NCBI GenBank assembly: GCA_034766995.1
Contig: CM068313.1
Coordinates: 39,918,496 to 39,982,495, forward strand
DNA: 64,000 nucleotides
Source: Acanthacorydalis orientalis
Taxonomy: Eukaryota; Arthropoda; Insecta; Megaloptera; Corydalidae
Direction: 5' to 3'
Each line of letters opens with the position of its first letter. Positions within the stretch are counted from its first letter, which is position 1. Below are positions 40,013 through 52,726 of the stretch, in pieces. A program made the translations under genes and the position numbers. The notes beneath the pieces were generated by a model. That model was not told where the DNA came from. It worked only from the letters and a program-made list of their open reading frames with translations, and did no database searches.

Positions 40013-40752
40013 CAGTAGACCCTCGATGAACGACAGTAATTGATGTAGGACTAACGGTCGTTGTATAAGTCACTTATAATATGTAAACCTTCTAATTGGT
40101 GCAGAGTCGCCAAAATCCTAACCATACATTAGATAAGATTGGTTCATTCAGTAAAGACGGCACTAGTGACCCATGTCGTACTGTTTGACTGCCAATTAAC
40201 CCCCAATGTACTTTTTATCACTAAACACGTGGAGTCTGTGAATGATACACGATAAGAGGCTTTAATTTAAAATCACCAGATGCATTAACCCGTAGCAACA
40301 ATGTTGGTCTGTCTTTCATGGGCTTATAAAACTGACTTAAATAATCACCACGCATGTATTATCATATATCCAAATTAAAAAGCAGTCTCTTCATTTCCAC
40401 GATATGAGAATCAGGATTAATTTTTTTGATCGCATCAGTATCAGCAACATTTTTTATTTTATCTTTTGCTTTTAAGAAAGTAGAAATAGAAGAGTGGGAG
40501 ATGTCATATGTCTAGTAAGTTCATTGACCTTAACTCCTTTCTCTTGTTTTTTTTTTAACAATTTTTTCTTGAAATTCTTACAATCTCTTGCTTTCAAGCG
40601 CGACTAAATTCCCCACTCGCTGTAGTGTAGTCAATTACGGTCGTTATTTCGCAAGATATGATTCTCTTGTGATGAGTAATGCTTGCTTCATGAAACACGG
40701 TCATTATGCGATCAGTCGTTTGTTGGGGCAGTCGTTCGGCGAGGGTCCACTG
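40013..40752 (-). mobile_element. pogo/Tigger-type DNA transposon relic
   Basis: Seen: the left end CAGTAGACCCTCGATGAACG pairs with a right end that reads, on the minus strand, CAGTGGACCCTCGCCGAACG. TA repeats lie outside both. On the minus strand, decayed frames give HSSISTFLKAKDKIKNVADT near 40490-40430 and, near 40310-40210, MKDRPTLLL, then DFKLKPLIVYHSQTPRV in broken form and SDKKYIGGQLAVKQYD in broken form. Known: the Lys-Asp-Arg-x-Thr-Leu-Leu-Leu and Lys-Leu-Lys-Pro-Leu blocks are typical of pogo/Tigger (JERKY/TIGD-like) transposases, and these termini are Tigger-like. The unit is much shorter than an autonomous element and stops abound, so it is dead. Confidence 0.82.
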
Positions 40753-43189
40753 TATATATAAAATACATACACGTCAGAGTAAACTATAAATGATTGAAGG
40801 TGACAGTTTATTCTTATTCCACATGTATAAAAATTATTTCATTTCCAATTTATTATTAATAATTTAACAAAAAATTACATTTTGACTCTTTTTCATTTGT
40901 CTCATTTTTTTGCATTTCTTACTGTGATAAATAGTTCGTATTCTTTGTTTTGATGATTAGCCCTTTACAGTATTAAATAAAGATAATTATTTTTAATTTC
41001 GTAACGTTTCATTATAAACGACAATTTAAACACATGCTTTAAACCATTGTTATTAATATGGACTTAAAATCCCACACCATGAATATTAGTGTACTAATAA
41101 CGCGTAATAATCAAAAAAATATAAGAGCAGCATAACTATTTATTGTGGTTCACCTGTATACTTTTATGAATGTGCTTACACTGAAAATAAAATATAAAAC
41201 ATACCTGCATATTTTACATGAATCTGTCTTGTTTCTAGTGATTGGGTATATTTATTTAGTTTTGTATAATATAATTTACTGCAATTTAATATTTTTTTTT
41301 CTTATTCCTAAATTATCACATTTGAAACTAAACTTCTTCGCAAAAGATTTATTAGTCATATTTTTTTTATGTTTGAAATAATTTTACCACTTCATAAACA
41401 ATCTGTTGGTAATGAAGTTATTGTAAAATTGCTTTTTATAGAAACGACTTAATTACATATTAGTAAGCAATTTTTTAAAAAAATAAATAATATTAAATAC
41501 TGTAGATATTTAGATCTCTTGTATACTGTAGAATCAATCATTGATAAAAAGCTTTGCGTTTATTTTTATAAAATTCAATATATGAAATAAAAACATGTTG
41601 AATATACTTTTTACAATAGTATACATTTTTAATATTGAAATTTTGCTACTCATTAAGCAATTTGGTTAAATTGAAGTAAGTTTGATTAGTAAAATTTATA
41701 TAGTTTTAATAAATTCTAATATTCTCAATAAGTTTATAAATTAATATTTTTTATTTAATGTGCTAAAAGCCAAACCTGTTATTAGTCCATCTTTTATAGG
41801 TTCAACGCATCGCGACACGTTGATTACATCAAAGTTAGAGTTAATTTCATGTAGTTTCTAAAATAAATATTTTTTGCAATATAAAGTTTCAGCACGCAAT
41901 TTTTGTATATATATTGATATGTATTAGTTTTTGCCCTTAAAATATTGAATACAATTCAATATTACAATACAATAACGTTTTAAAAAGAAATTCTTAAAAT
42001 TAACTTTCATATTGTTTGTAGGAATGACACGTTTTTAATACTTAAATAGTTTTCGTTTTTCTATTTTCCAATCTCTGATTACTTTTTATTAATAAGAGCA
42101 TTTAAAATATATAATGCACTAAACAACCTATGTACTTTAGTAGGCGTAAAAATAAATTATATTTAAAATACTTTCAACACTGTAGGTAAAGTATTCATTA
42201 TAGTATTCCAACCTCATAAAAAATGAGAAGGGATGGGTTGAGAAACCATACGTATTTCTTGTGTTTAACAAGTGTGTGCAATATTAAAAGAAAGTCAAAT
42301 TCACTAAAAGTAACAATGTTACCAGTGAAATGTAGCATTAATGATAATTTGGATTTATTGCGAAGTGAATATTTATTCATGAAACGTTTCGATCAGTAAA
42401 ATTTAATCATTTATGTTAATTTGATATTAAGAAATAGTGATTTTAACAAAAACATTTAACATTTTCACAAGTGAAATATTCTGAAACTATTATATAATTT
42501 TATTTCATGCCATTGAATGATTGTTTATTTTGAGCAAATTATGTACATTTCGATGGCGATGCCATCAGCTTCAAAGAGCGCAGGCACACTACATTACGAC
42601 GATTACTATATGAAATGAAAATAAGATATTAATGAATAAGAATTACTGTCAAATTGTTGGCGTTCAGTCAATAATTGGAACCTAGTTTACGCTTGGTGTA
42701 AACATATTAATATAAAGCTTAATTGTATTATGACAAATTCTGCTATTTCGTCTTTTAAATTCATATGAAAAAAAATATGCGTTTCTAATAGATCCATTTT
42801 TCTCTTTCGATTTGTGAATAGTAAATTCTAAATTTTGTTTTTATTCACTTTCCTATGCCTATCGGAGTATTTCAAATTCTTAGAGTTCGTAGCATAATGT
42901 TTTCTAAAACATTTTATATATTTCAGAAATGAAAATTGATCAAATATGTTTAATTATGTAATAAATATAATATATACAGTGTTACAGAGGGAATTCACCG
43001 AATCGCACGTAGCTTGTTTGAACACTGAACGCATGATTTAATTAAATTCCCATCTTTAATAAAAAAAATAATTAATGAATAATTTTTTTTATATTGTATT
43101 CAAAATGCATATATAAATATTAAAAAAAATCAATACTATTGTACTTTCTGTTCAACAAGACTATTATACTAAATTTTAAATTTAAATAA

Positions 43190-43245
43190 CCAGATGGCTC
43201 TGCCCCCTACTCGCTACGCTCACTGTCCCCTAACAAATAACAAAA
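43190..43245. repeat. GC-rich motif shared with 62216-62290
   Basis: The stretch GGCTCTGCCCCCTACTCGCT followed by ACGCTCACTG stands out in AT-rich DNA and resembles a second site near 62216 (GGGGGCTTTGCCCC and later CACTGCGCTCACC). It could be the conserved end of a dispersed non-autonomous element. The family was not recognised. Confidence 0.35.
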
Positions 43246-44748
43246 ATTAACAAATTATATGCACAAATAATTACTTCAAATGTAAGTAGTAAAAATTTTG
43301 TTGGAAAAGTTGACAAAAATTAACAACAAAATATAATGTTCAAATATGTAACAACTTTTTTACTTCTTTAGTGAATACATTATTTTTCAATAAATGTCAT
43401 CAGTTTTACATTGAAATCGTATACACTTCTTTCATTGCACACAGTGAAATATATACATGTGACTGATGTCAACCAATCAGAACAGAGACCACGCGATATC
43501 CATCAACCAATCATTGATGATCAGGAATGATTAATGTGCTATTTTTAGAGTGTAGTGGGGGAACGGTATTGCGGAGATGTGGTCTACATGAAAAATAAAA
43601 AAAATATTTTATGAAAATTTTATAATGGAACTATTTTTTTATATATGGAAAGATATGTAACTATTCTCATTGTTATTTCACGTTTTCTTTTTAATTACAT
43701 TTAAATTATATAGTTTAGAAGAACCATTTAGAAATTAAGCTATTTTGAAATTGAATTTTCAAGATAGGTCAAATTAACAGATCTATATCATCTAAATATT
43801 TAAGTATGTAACTTGTCAGTATAATAAATAAAAATATTTGTTAATTATGTCTGGCATTTCCCAAGAATTTTAAAAATTAAAATTTTGTATATAGTCGACG
43901 TGTTGGGGTGCCGTAGATAGCAAAACACACTCTTTTATTTGTTTCGTAAGTATTATTATTAATATGTAAACAATAAATACTAGTGAAATCATTAATAAAT
44001 ACGAACCACATAAGTTTATAGAAAGTTATTGATAAATTATACCACATATACAAATTAATATGACAAATTATGAAGAATACAAACTAAACAAAAAAGTACA
44101 TTCATGAATAGTAATTGACATTACAAATCATTATTTAAATTATAATTCCCGATAATGTGTTCATATAAGTTCATAATTTGCGCGGCTGTAATGAAAGTAT
44201 AGTGTTTGTATTTATGTAGAATGGATATATGTATTTGTGGGTTTATTAATATTTATTTATTATAAAAAAGTTCATATTTGGTATGAACATATTTTTTGTA
44301 ACTGAATTACATGTATATAGTATTTTGTTGGTACAGCTTTAATATCTTTGGAGAAGGGGAGAAGTGATTCAGGTCATAAAATAACAACTATTCTATATTA
44401 CTAAAATATTTATTTGCAATGTTTTTTTTTAAAAAAAAAATGGGTCCCATTTAGGTAATACAATATTGTAAATAAAAAAAAAGTAAACAATCGTAGCCTA
44501 ATAGTTAGTACAATAAAATAGAATTGGAAACTAAGAAGTAATTTGTTTAAATATATTAGTTGTATTTTTATTAATGTATTATTCGTTCCAGTAAAAAATC
44601 GAATAAAATCTTATTTTCGCTGAATATTCAAGACATGTAAAATTGTGTTCATAAAAATAAATGATCCTTGCAAACACGATTGAAATGAGAATCTGTTCAA
44701 ACTTTTAGAGAAACGAACACGATTAGTTATTATTTAAAATTTTAGTTT

Positions 44749-44756
<8 letters not shown>

Positions 44757-44796
<40 letters not shown>
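44757..44796. repeat. (TA)n microsatellite
   Basis: Pure TA run of about 20 units in the gene-poor interval. Confidence 0.95.
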
Positions 44797-44798
<2 letters not shown>

Positions 44799-46460
44799 GT
44801 TACATAATAATTGTTTATTCTCCTTTACATAACGTTTAGAAATGCAGCAAACTTCTTTGTGTTTATGGTATTTTAAATTATACTTATTCTTTGTTACAAT
44901 CTTTGTTTTCTTAAACGCTATCAACTTCAAATAATTTTTTCTTGGTTTATTATTATAAACCTATTTATAATTTTCAACCACACGTGAAGATACATCATGA
45001 CACTGGTGTTAAAATATTATTACAAATATGACCTAAATGGATGTATAGAATGAATTTTTTTTTATTATAACAGATATGTAGGCAAATATACAAATTTAAT
45101 ATCGCATCACGAAGTAATTAAATTCATATTTAAGAATTTTATGACTCATTTATATAAATAATGCATAACTGTACTTTTCTAAAAAAAAAAGTATGAATTT
45201 GAATGAAAAGTAAATGTATAATCATAATGTGTATTGGGTATTTGTTGGCATGTGTATATTATATGTGAATTTCTGTTGTAATTAGGACAGCAACAGAAAC
45301 GACTGAATGTAGGGTAACATGAATGTTCACCATTATACTTCCAAAAATATCACAAAACGAGTATGTTTAAAATAAATAATTAAAAAATTATATTTAAATT
45401 TATTTTGATTAACGCGATAAAAATATTAATATTTTTCTCATAACGTTATATAATAAAATAAATAAAAAAAATTATCGGATATACTTAAATACTCAGGCAA
45501 TTAAAAACTATTTTAAATTACTATTTTAGTTATTGACGAAAATAGAACATATATGTCTTATTCCACAAATTTTAATTTAAATTCATAGCGTAATGCTGGT
45601 TAAAAATGTATATTGAAAATTTTTCTTGATTTTCAATTGCAAAGGGATATCTCAGGTCCCCTAATTTATTTCAATATAGATACAAAATGTTATGTGATGG
45701 ACATGCAGTTATTTAAAATTCATAAAAATAATTTTATGAAGTAAAACATCAAATATATAGACTATATCTGGAGTCACTAATGTTTCCATAACACATGTTA
45801 TTTTTGTTAACAAATTGACGGATGGGTTAAAAGAAACTCATTATTCGTCGATAGCATTGTATTTTAAACAATTCAATTCATTGCTATTTGCGTCATTTTC
45901 AACATTTTCATACATATATTTTGATCTTATGAAGCACATCATAAATAAATCAGTATTGATATTTGCATCAGAGTTTTTTAAGTATTGGTACCTTCTTTAT
46001 TTGATTTTAGTCGAAGACTAAGCGTAGAATATAAAGCGTATTATAGTTTTGTTCCAATGACCTTTGTGTCACTAAATAGATTTGTTCCAAGTAGAGACAT
46101 ATTGTCATTATAATGACTATAGTAAACTCACAATAAAATGTTACTATGGTTAAAATTTTAAAGTTAATCGATCTATTTTCTATTAATTTTTACCGAATAT
46201 ACCTGATATAATTCCAATTTAATCAAATAAGTTGTTTTCTTATCAATTTAAAGCTCTTATTAACCGTTCATTAAATCAGAAGATAGAATTCACCCGTCAT
46301 GTTATATTTATTTTCAAGCTAACATTTCTTTATCTCACATTTAAGTTTCTTTGTGTAAATATGATCAACTGTATGTGTGATTCAGATGCGCATGGTCGCA
46401 TCAAATGTGGGGGGTAATTGTGTGTATAAATGTTTGTATATATTTGTGTAGCTACAAACA

Positions 46461-46491
<31 letters not shown>

Positions 46492-47227
46492 CAAATGCAA
46501 GTTAAAATGAGTATTAATTATATTTTAATGTGAAAAAAAGTATATTGTTTGTTACATTATCTTTAAATTTTTAACTTTTCATATTGTACTGTAATTTTTG
46601 TAATGCAATTATGTTTACATTCAAATCTATTCGAAGTATGTAGAAAGAAATTTATTTTTAAACAATTTCTGCCTCGTTGAATTTAGTAACCACAATTAAT
46701 AATAGGTCTACTATTTCATTGGTAATTTTGATTTATTTTATATTTCTACGTCTTACTTTTCATGTTTTACGAAATTTTATGATTGTTATTAATGGACTTT
46801 AATGTTTTTAAATAATTTGATATCAAATTAAATCAGTCAGAGTGAAAAACTTACATGTCATTTTTTTCAATTTTTGTAGTAAATAACCGTTCATAAGGTT
46901 TAGACATTTCACTAAAGAAATAAAAAAAAATAGTTTTTAGTGTTTATATATATATATATATAATGTTCTAAAATGAGAATTACATTTTTATTTTATTATA
47001 TAAACCAATTTCAATTAATGTGATCAAAAAAAGAATATACTTTATTTGTACTTTTGTGTCGATTTATATAACTAATTTTAAAACTTTTCCTGTCATATGA
47101 GTAAAGAATCATTACAAATCCTCTAATTTGGTTTAAGTTGTTTTTTTACTGTGAAGTTGGCTGTTTTATTAGCAGTATCTTGATACCAATACATCATTTT
47201 AAGTTGTTTTTTAAAAAATTGTCATAA

Positions 47228-47272
<45 letters not shown>

Positions 47273-49198
47273 TTTTTAATAATATTTAAATTCTCTATGT
47301 AAAGAAATCTGGGTTTTGACTGACGAAAATATCCCAAAAATCAATTGAAAAGGTTAAGGTACTAATTTTCCAACTGTGTCGTAAGTAGTTATAACTTTAT
47401 ATGTTTTACAAAAGTCGTGACTGTAATCTATATTTTTTTTGTTAGGATATTAATAAATTTTCAAATGGCAACTTGTTTACATATTCTAAATATTACATTT
47501 CGAATAAATGTGTTCTTTCACGAGGAAAATATTGTGAACCCCACATTTTATAGGGTAATTGTATCTGTACTTGGAACTAATTTAGCTAATATCTTTTATC
47601 GTTAAATTCTGAGTTTCTGAGAAAAGGTCAATAAAAATAAGTTTTTAAACTTTTCGGATATATTCATCCTTTTATTAACGATTTATTTATTTGAATACAT
47701 TTACATAAAACGTAATCCATATAGTAATAGAACAATAATCTTTTTTCGGTAATATTGCCGAAAAAGTCATATTATCTTTATTTGATGGAATATTTATTTA
47801 TTACTATATACACTGTTCAATTTTTAAATTCCGTTTAATTATAAGCACATTGAATTATTTAAGAATTAAGTAAAAATGTAATTGTAGAATTAAGTATCAA
47901 ATAATTATAACATTGTTCAAATTTGAAATTCAGAAGTAAATAATTTTATTTTTAAATTTCAATTCTAATAATAAATGTAAGAAATATATATTCATGCTTT
48001 TGTATCTTATTTTAAAACTTCCAAAGGAAAGAACATATCGCATAATTATTCACAAAACAATCAGTTTCATTTTATTTCGAATCATTCGATAAAGTATCAT
48101 ATTGTGCATTAAATATTGATTTTTTTTTCTAATTGTATACAAGTATAATAAAATTGATTTAATTACTGTGATGCCCAAGATTCAATATTACTACATGAAA
48201 TATAAGTATATATTTTCTTCTATATGGTAATATCGGATCTTAAGTTTGCAGTTGTGTACATTAACTATCAAAATTATTATACGTAAATATAAAAATATTT
48301 AAATTTATTATGTGTATATATGTATATAATTTTGTTTTTCGTCTGAAATGAACTTCATACTGTAGGTTTAATATATAAATAAACTCGGTTGCTTTGAAAA
48401 TATAGTATTATTTAAAAAGAAATACAATTAATTGTTGTAAATTGACAAGAATATTTATATATAAATATAATATGCACATCATTATTACTATAATACAAAT
48501 GATTTTAATAAAATTTTAAGAATTTGAATGAAAACATATATAGGAAAATATATTGCCTTTTTGCATTCATATATAAGTTATTGTATTTTCAATTTATTTG
48601 GATTATATATACTATGCTTTTGAATACTGTAGTAACATTTACTAAATTATGATTATATGCTTTTATAAGTGATACAGTTGTTCTGATGTCAATTAATCGA
48701 TTACATAATATCGACGTTAACAAGTTTCGTGTTTTTTTCCAACTGATGTCGAAATTGAAGTAAAATTTTAAACATTTTTATGTGAAAATGTACTTCTCGA
48801 AATCGGTCATTGTGAATTGAAATGAAATGCGTGCTATTATAATAGTCATTAGAGTCGTCTTGGATAAAAGGTAATTTGTAAACATGTTTGAAATTATATT
48901 GCGTCACCGAAAATTTATTTTACTTTTTGTCCACAAATACTTTAATTCTATTATTAAATACAAATTTGTGTGTGATAGTTATTATTTGTGAACTAGTGAT
49001 GTTTAGAAAGTGTGTATTATTTACACAAATATTCATCTCGAATTCAGGACATAATTTGAAAGGCCAAATTAGGTATGTGTACATATGTAAATAAGCACAG
49101 CAATATTCTCTCATGAACAATGATGCATTAGTATTTTGCATCACGTTATCCCGTCATTCTCTAAATAAAGATATAAAAGATAATATGAAATATTTCCT

Positions 49199-49232
49199 CT
49201 TTCTTTATACGTTTGTATACGTATAAAGAAAG
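49199..49232. repeat. perfect 14-base inverted repeat
   Basis: CTTTCTTTATACGT (49199-49212) is followed by a six-base spacer and its exact reverse complement ACGTATAAAGAAAG (49219-49232). It could fold as a hairpin. It may be chance, a palindromic binding site or the core of a small foldback element; no flanking duplication was recognised. Confidence 0.8.
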
Positions 49233-49746
49233 TTTTCGTGTGCATGTGTGTGTGTAGTATTGTGGTGTGTGGAGATGATATATGCATTCGTTATGTAGTT
49301 AGAAAGAGAAAACATTCCTAAAATGATTATTTGACGTTCTTTATTATAATATTATAGGTTTTATTTTTGATCTTATATCAATAATATTCCTTTCAAGAAC
49401 ATTTTTTTCATCTACAACATTAACATTAATAATGTTAAATATGTTTTAACTATATACTATGCTTTAAGTATTGGATGATAATTGGTTCAATGCAAACATT
49501 AAAAGCAAAATTCTAAGAATTTAATATATGAAATATATTTGTCAGAAGTCAACATATTTCATCGAAATATATTTCAAAAAATAACGATTTTATGAAATGA
49601 ATACTTCAAATTTATTATAACATTTATATGAACATATTTTTTAAAGAAATATGGTATTCCTTTTTATACATTATTTTAAGTTATTTGACATGTTTCGAAA
49701 AGATTTATTTTTATTATTTGCCACATACATACATTTATTACACACC

Positions 49747-49789
<43 letters not shown>

Positions 49790-49979
49790 TTTAAAACATG
49801 CATCATTTTACTACTTTAAATGTTATAGATAAGATGTCATTTATAAAAGAATCTAATGCAAACATGTAAATACACGCATACCGCATTCATAACATTAATA
49901 AATTAAATATGAATGTAAATTAAACGTTTCGTTCTAAAATATATTTATTTTTGTGAACTATCTGATTACAAGTAACCTT

Positions 49980-49982
<3 letters not shown>

Positions 49983-50033
<51 letters not shown>

Positions 50034-50067
50034 ATATATATATATGTATATGTATATATATATATGT
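49983..50067. repeat. (TA)n microsatellite with TG interruptions
   Basis: Long TA run broken by TGTG and TATG steps towards the right end. Confidence 0.93.
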
Positions 50068-52726
50068 AATAGAGAGCATCTATTTCTTTATTTCATGAAC
50101 GTGTCTAATATTATCGAATAACCTAGTAATTTATGAATATGAATAAACAAATAATTTAAATTTTAACGATTTTTTTTAAGTATCATAAACGATATTTTAC
50201 ACGTCACTAATTTTACATATAATGCTAATACATTTAAAAGATATATACCATCTAGACATAACTTATATTTACACTAGGATATTTAAAATAATACCATTAT
50301 ATATAACTTCGTTTAGTCATTACATGTTTCCTGAAACAATTTTTAAAAAAATATTCTATAAATGTATTCGTTTTTAATAAATTATTAAAAAACTTAAAAA
50401 AATAGTTAATTGAAATATATTGTTTTTAAGTGGATAAACATTATTTTATTGATTTCTGTTGGTAAATTAAAATTACATAACTTTTTTTCAAAGTGATAAA
50501 AATAATTTACAAAGCACAGTGCTCTGTAGTTTAATCCAATTTTTAGAGTATCAATAATAAAGTAATTCTTTATCAGTATTACTTAGTGAAACTATTAGAT
50601 GTGTGTATGCATATATATATATACATACATACATATATATATCGAGATGTAGTATTCAATTGTAAAACACGGAGGGAAAATGTCTTTTTTTTGTTGTGAT
50701 GAATCACACTTTTAACAAATCAAATATTGTAATGTATGGTGTTTTGTTTGCAACTACAATAAATTTTAACCAAAGTACCACTTTGGTTACACAGTTATTT
50801 ACGTCGTGTTAATTTGACAGTTTTGATAAAGAAATTTAAATTTAGTCACACTCGAATCTAAGGATATATTATATTTATTTCACAAATTTAATCCTTACAT
50901 ATTTTCAATAAACGGATATTGATTGATTACATAAATCATTTAACATGTTTCATTTTTATAACATAAAAATTATAGTTCACCTTTAAGTACCATAAATATA
51001 GAATGAGAATCTAAATATTTTACAATTAAAATTCTCATTGTTTAGTTACTCTAATAGATATTGCAACATATAATTTTAATTACAACAGCACAGTGCATTT
51101 CATTTTATTTCATGCAACGTTTAATTTCTTTATATATATATTTATACTATACACCAACTATTATGAAAGGTTATAAGTAAGTTTAATATATTAACTGCAT
51201 TATTCCACTTAAATAAAAAGTATAATTGATTACTTGAAACTAAATAAATAATAAAGCGTTATATCCGTAAATCGATATTCTTAAAGACACTATTTTTTTT
51301 TCTTTTTTAAATTTTGTATACTTTCTACACGAGACTAAGAAAAATTTATCATCTTTATAATAATTCTATGAAATCAAAATTTCGAATCATTTAATTAAAT
51401 ATATTCTCTTTGAATATAAGCAAAACAGATCTTTTACTACAAAGAAAACTTAAAACTGTATTAGTGAAATATATTTTTTCCTATTCAAATGTATTGTTAA
51501 TCCATAAAAGTTAACAAGCAATACCTACAATGACGTGTTATTATACTATACAAAAAAAATCGACAAATCATTCATTACATGCTTGATTTATGAGTTATCA
51601 TTTCTCTACATTTATAAATATATCTATTATAAACTAGAAAAGGCAGATGAAACATTTCGCAGTGAAATTGTTAAAATAATTTCTGTAAATGTCTGGACAT
51701 GCATTTTTTTAAAATAAGTATATAAACGTATCGTTAATAAAATTCCAGAATTTAAATATTTTATAAAGAATACATTAAAAAAAGTCTATTTTTATGAAAC
51801 TTTTTTAAAAGGTCATTTTTTTTATACAATCTAAGTAACGATTTCTTGATATGAATGATACTGTTTTGAACATGCATTCATTCTTTTAATACATTAAAAG
51901 TGTTTTGGCGCGTTTTTTCACCGACACCGTGTATCGGTTTCATAATCCAAATGCGTGTGTGAATGTACATATATATTGAATTGTGTACACACATAACACA
52001 CACATACTATTAAATATTTGATATAAAAAAATATCGCAATTTTTTCAGTCCGTAATTCGATGTAAAAAGCAAATTAGGTAGTTAACTGAAAGTTGATTTT
52101 TTTCATAATACTTGGTACATTCCATATTTTTTTTTATTTTTTTAGTTTAAGCAAATTTGAACGCAGTATTTTTTTATCTGCATAAGATAATTTTAATATC
52201 GAGACTGTAGTGTAAATGTTTTTCTGAAAAATTAATTGATGTTTTATATTTGTTTATGTTTAGAGAAAAAATAAACAATCATTCGATATGTGGGTTTTTT
52301 ATTTCAACTAAAATTGAACTGAATATTATCATGGCTTACAAACACACAAAATATGATTTAAGCATGACTTCTTGCATATAACATTACAGACTCCATTCAT
52401 AAGTAAACATATTTATGATGAATCATAAATAATCTCAACATTTATAGTATTATTGTTTTAAGGCTAGTAGTGGCTTACTTGATTAGTAATTGAGCGACGT
52501 TTTCGAAGATGTAATTTTTATTCCATTTACACAATTGGCACTAAATGATGCTTCATTGAACCTTATGATACCTATCACAGCAATGAATTAACAACTAGAG
52601 AAATTATAATTTGAAATATTTAAATTAAGGTACACATAGAATTTCAAAGTGAATTTGACAGTTAAATTGCAAGTAATTTTTATCCCTGTTTTCAATTACA
52701 CATAGACATTATAATTTATTAAAACA

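Larger units (their letters stand above)
34237..52726. other. gene-poor interval; possible giant GLYR1 intron
   Basis: About 18.5 kb follow the last recognised GLYR1 donor up to the stop codon of the minus-strand LRR-Ig gene. I read it for GLYR1 continuation exons (a Cys-rich Rossmann segment, the GGxxLEAPVSG-type block, the catalytic Lys region) and found none. It contains the four transposon relics listed separately, a small palindrome at 49199-49232 and TA arrays at about 35078-35110, 44757-44796, 46465-46490, 47229-47268, 49753-49786 and 49983-50067. Short open frames here are AT-rich and unsupported. Confidence 0.6.

Noticed and set aside
48701..49144. Overlapping short open frames on both strands, one protein-like on the minus strand
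   Set aside because: No splice context, homology or start signal, and mutual overlap suggests chance in a locally less AT-rich stretch.
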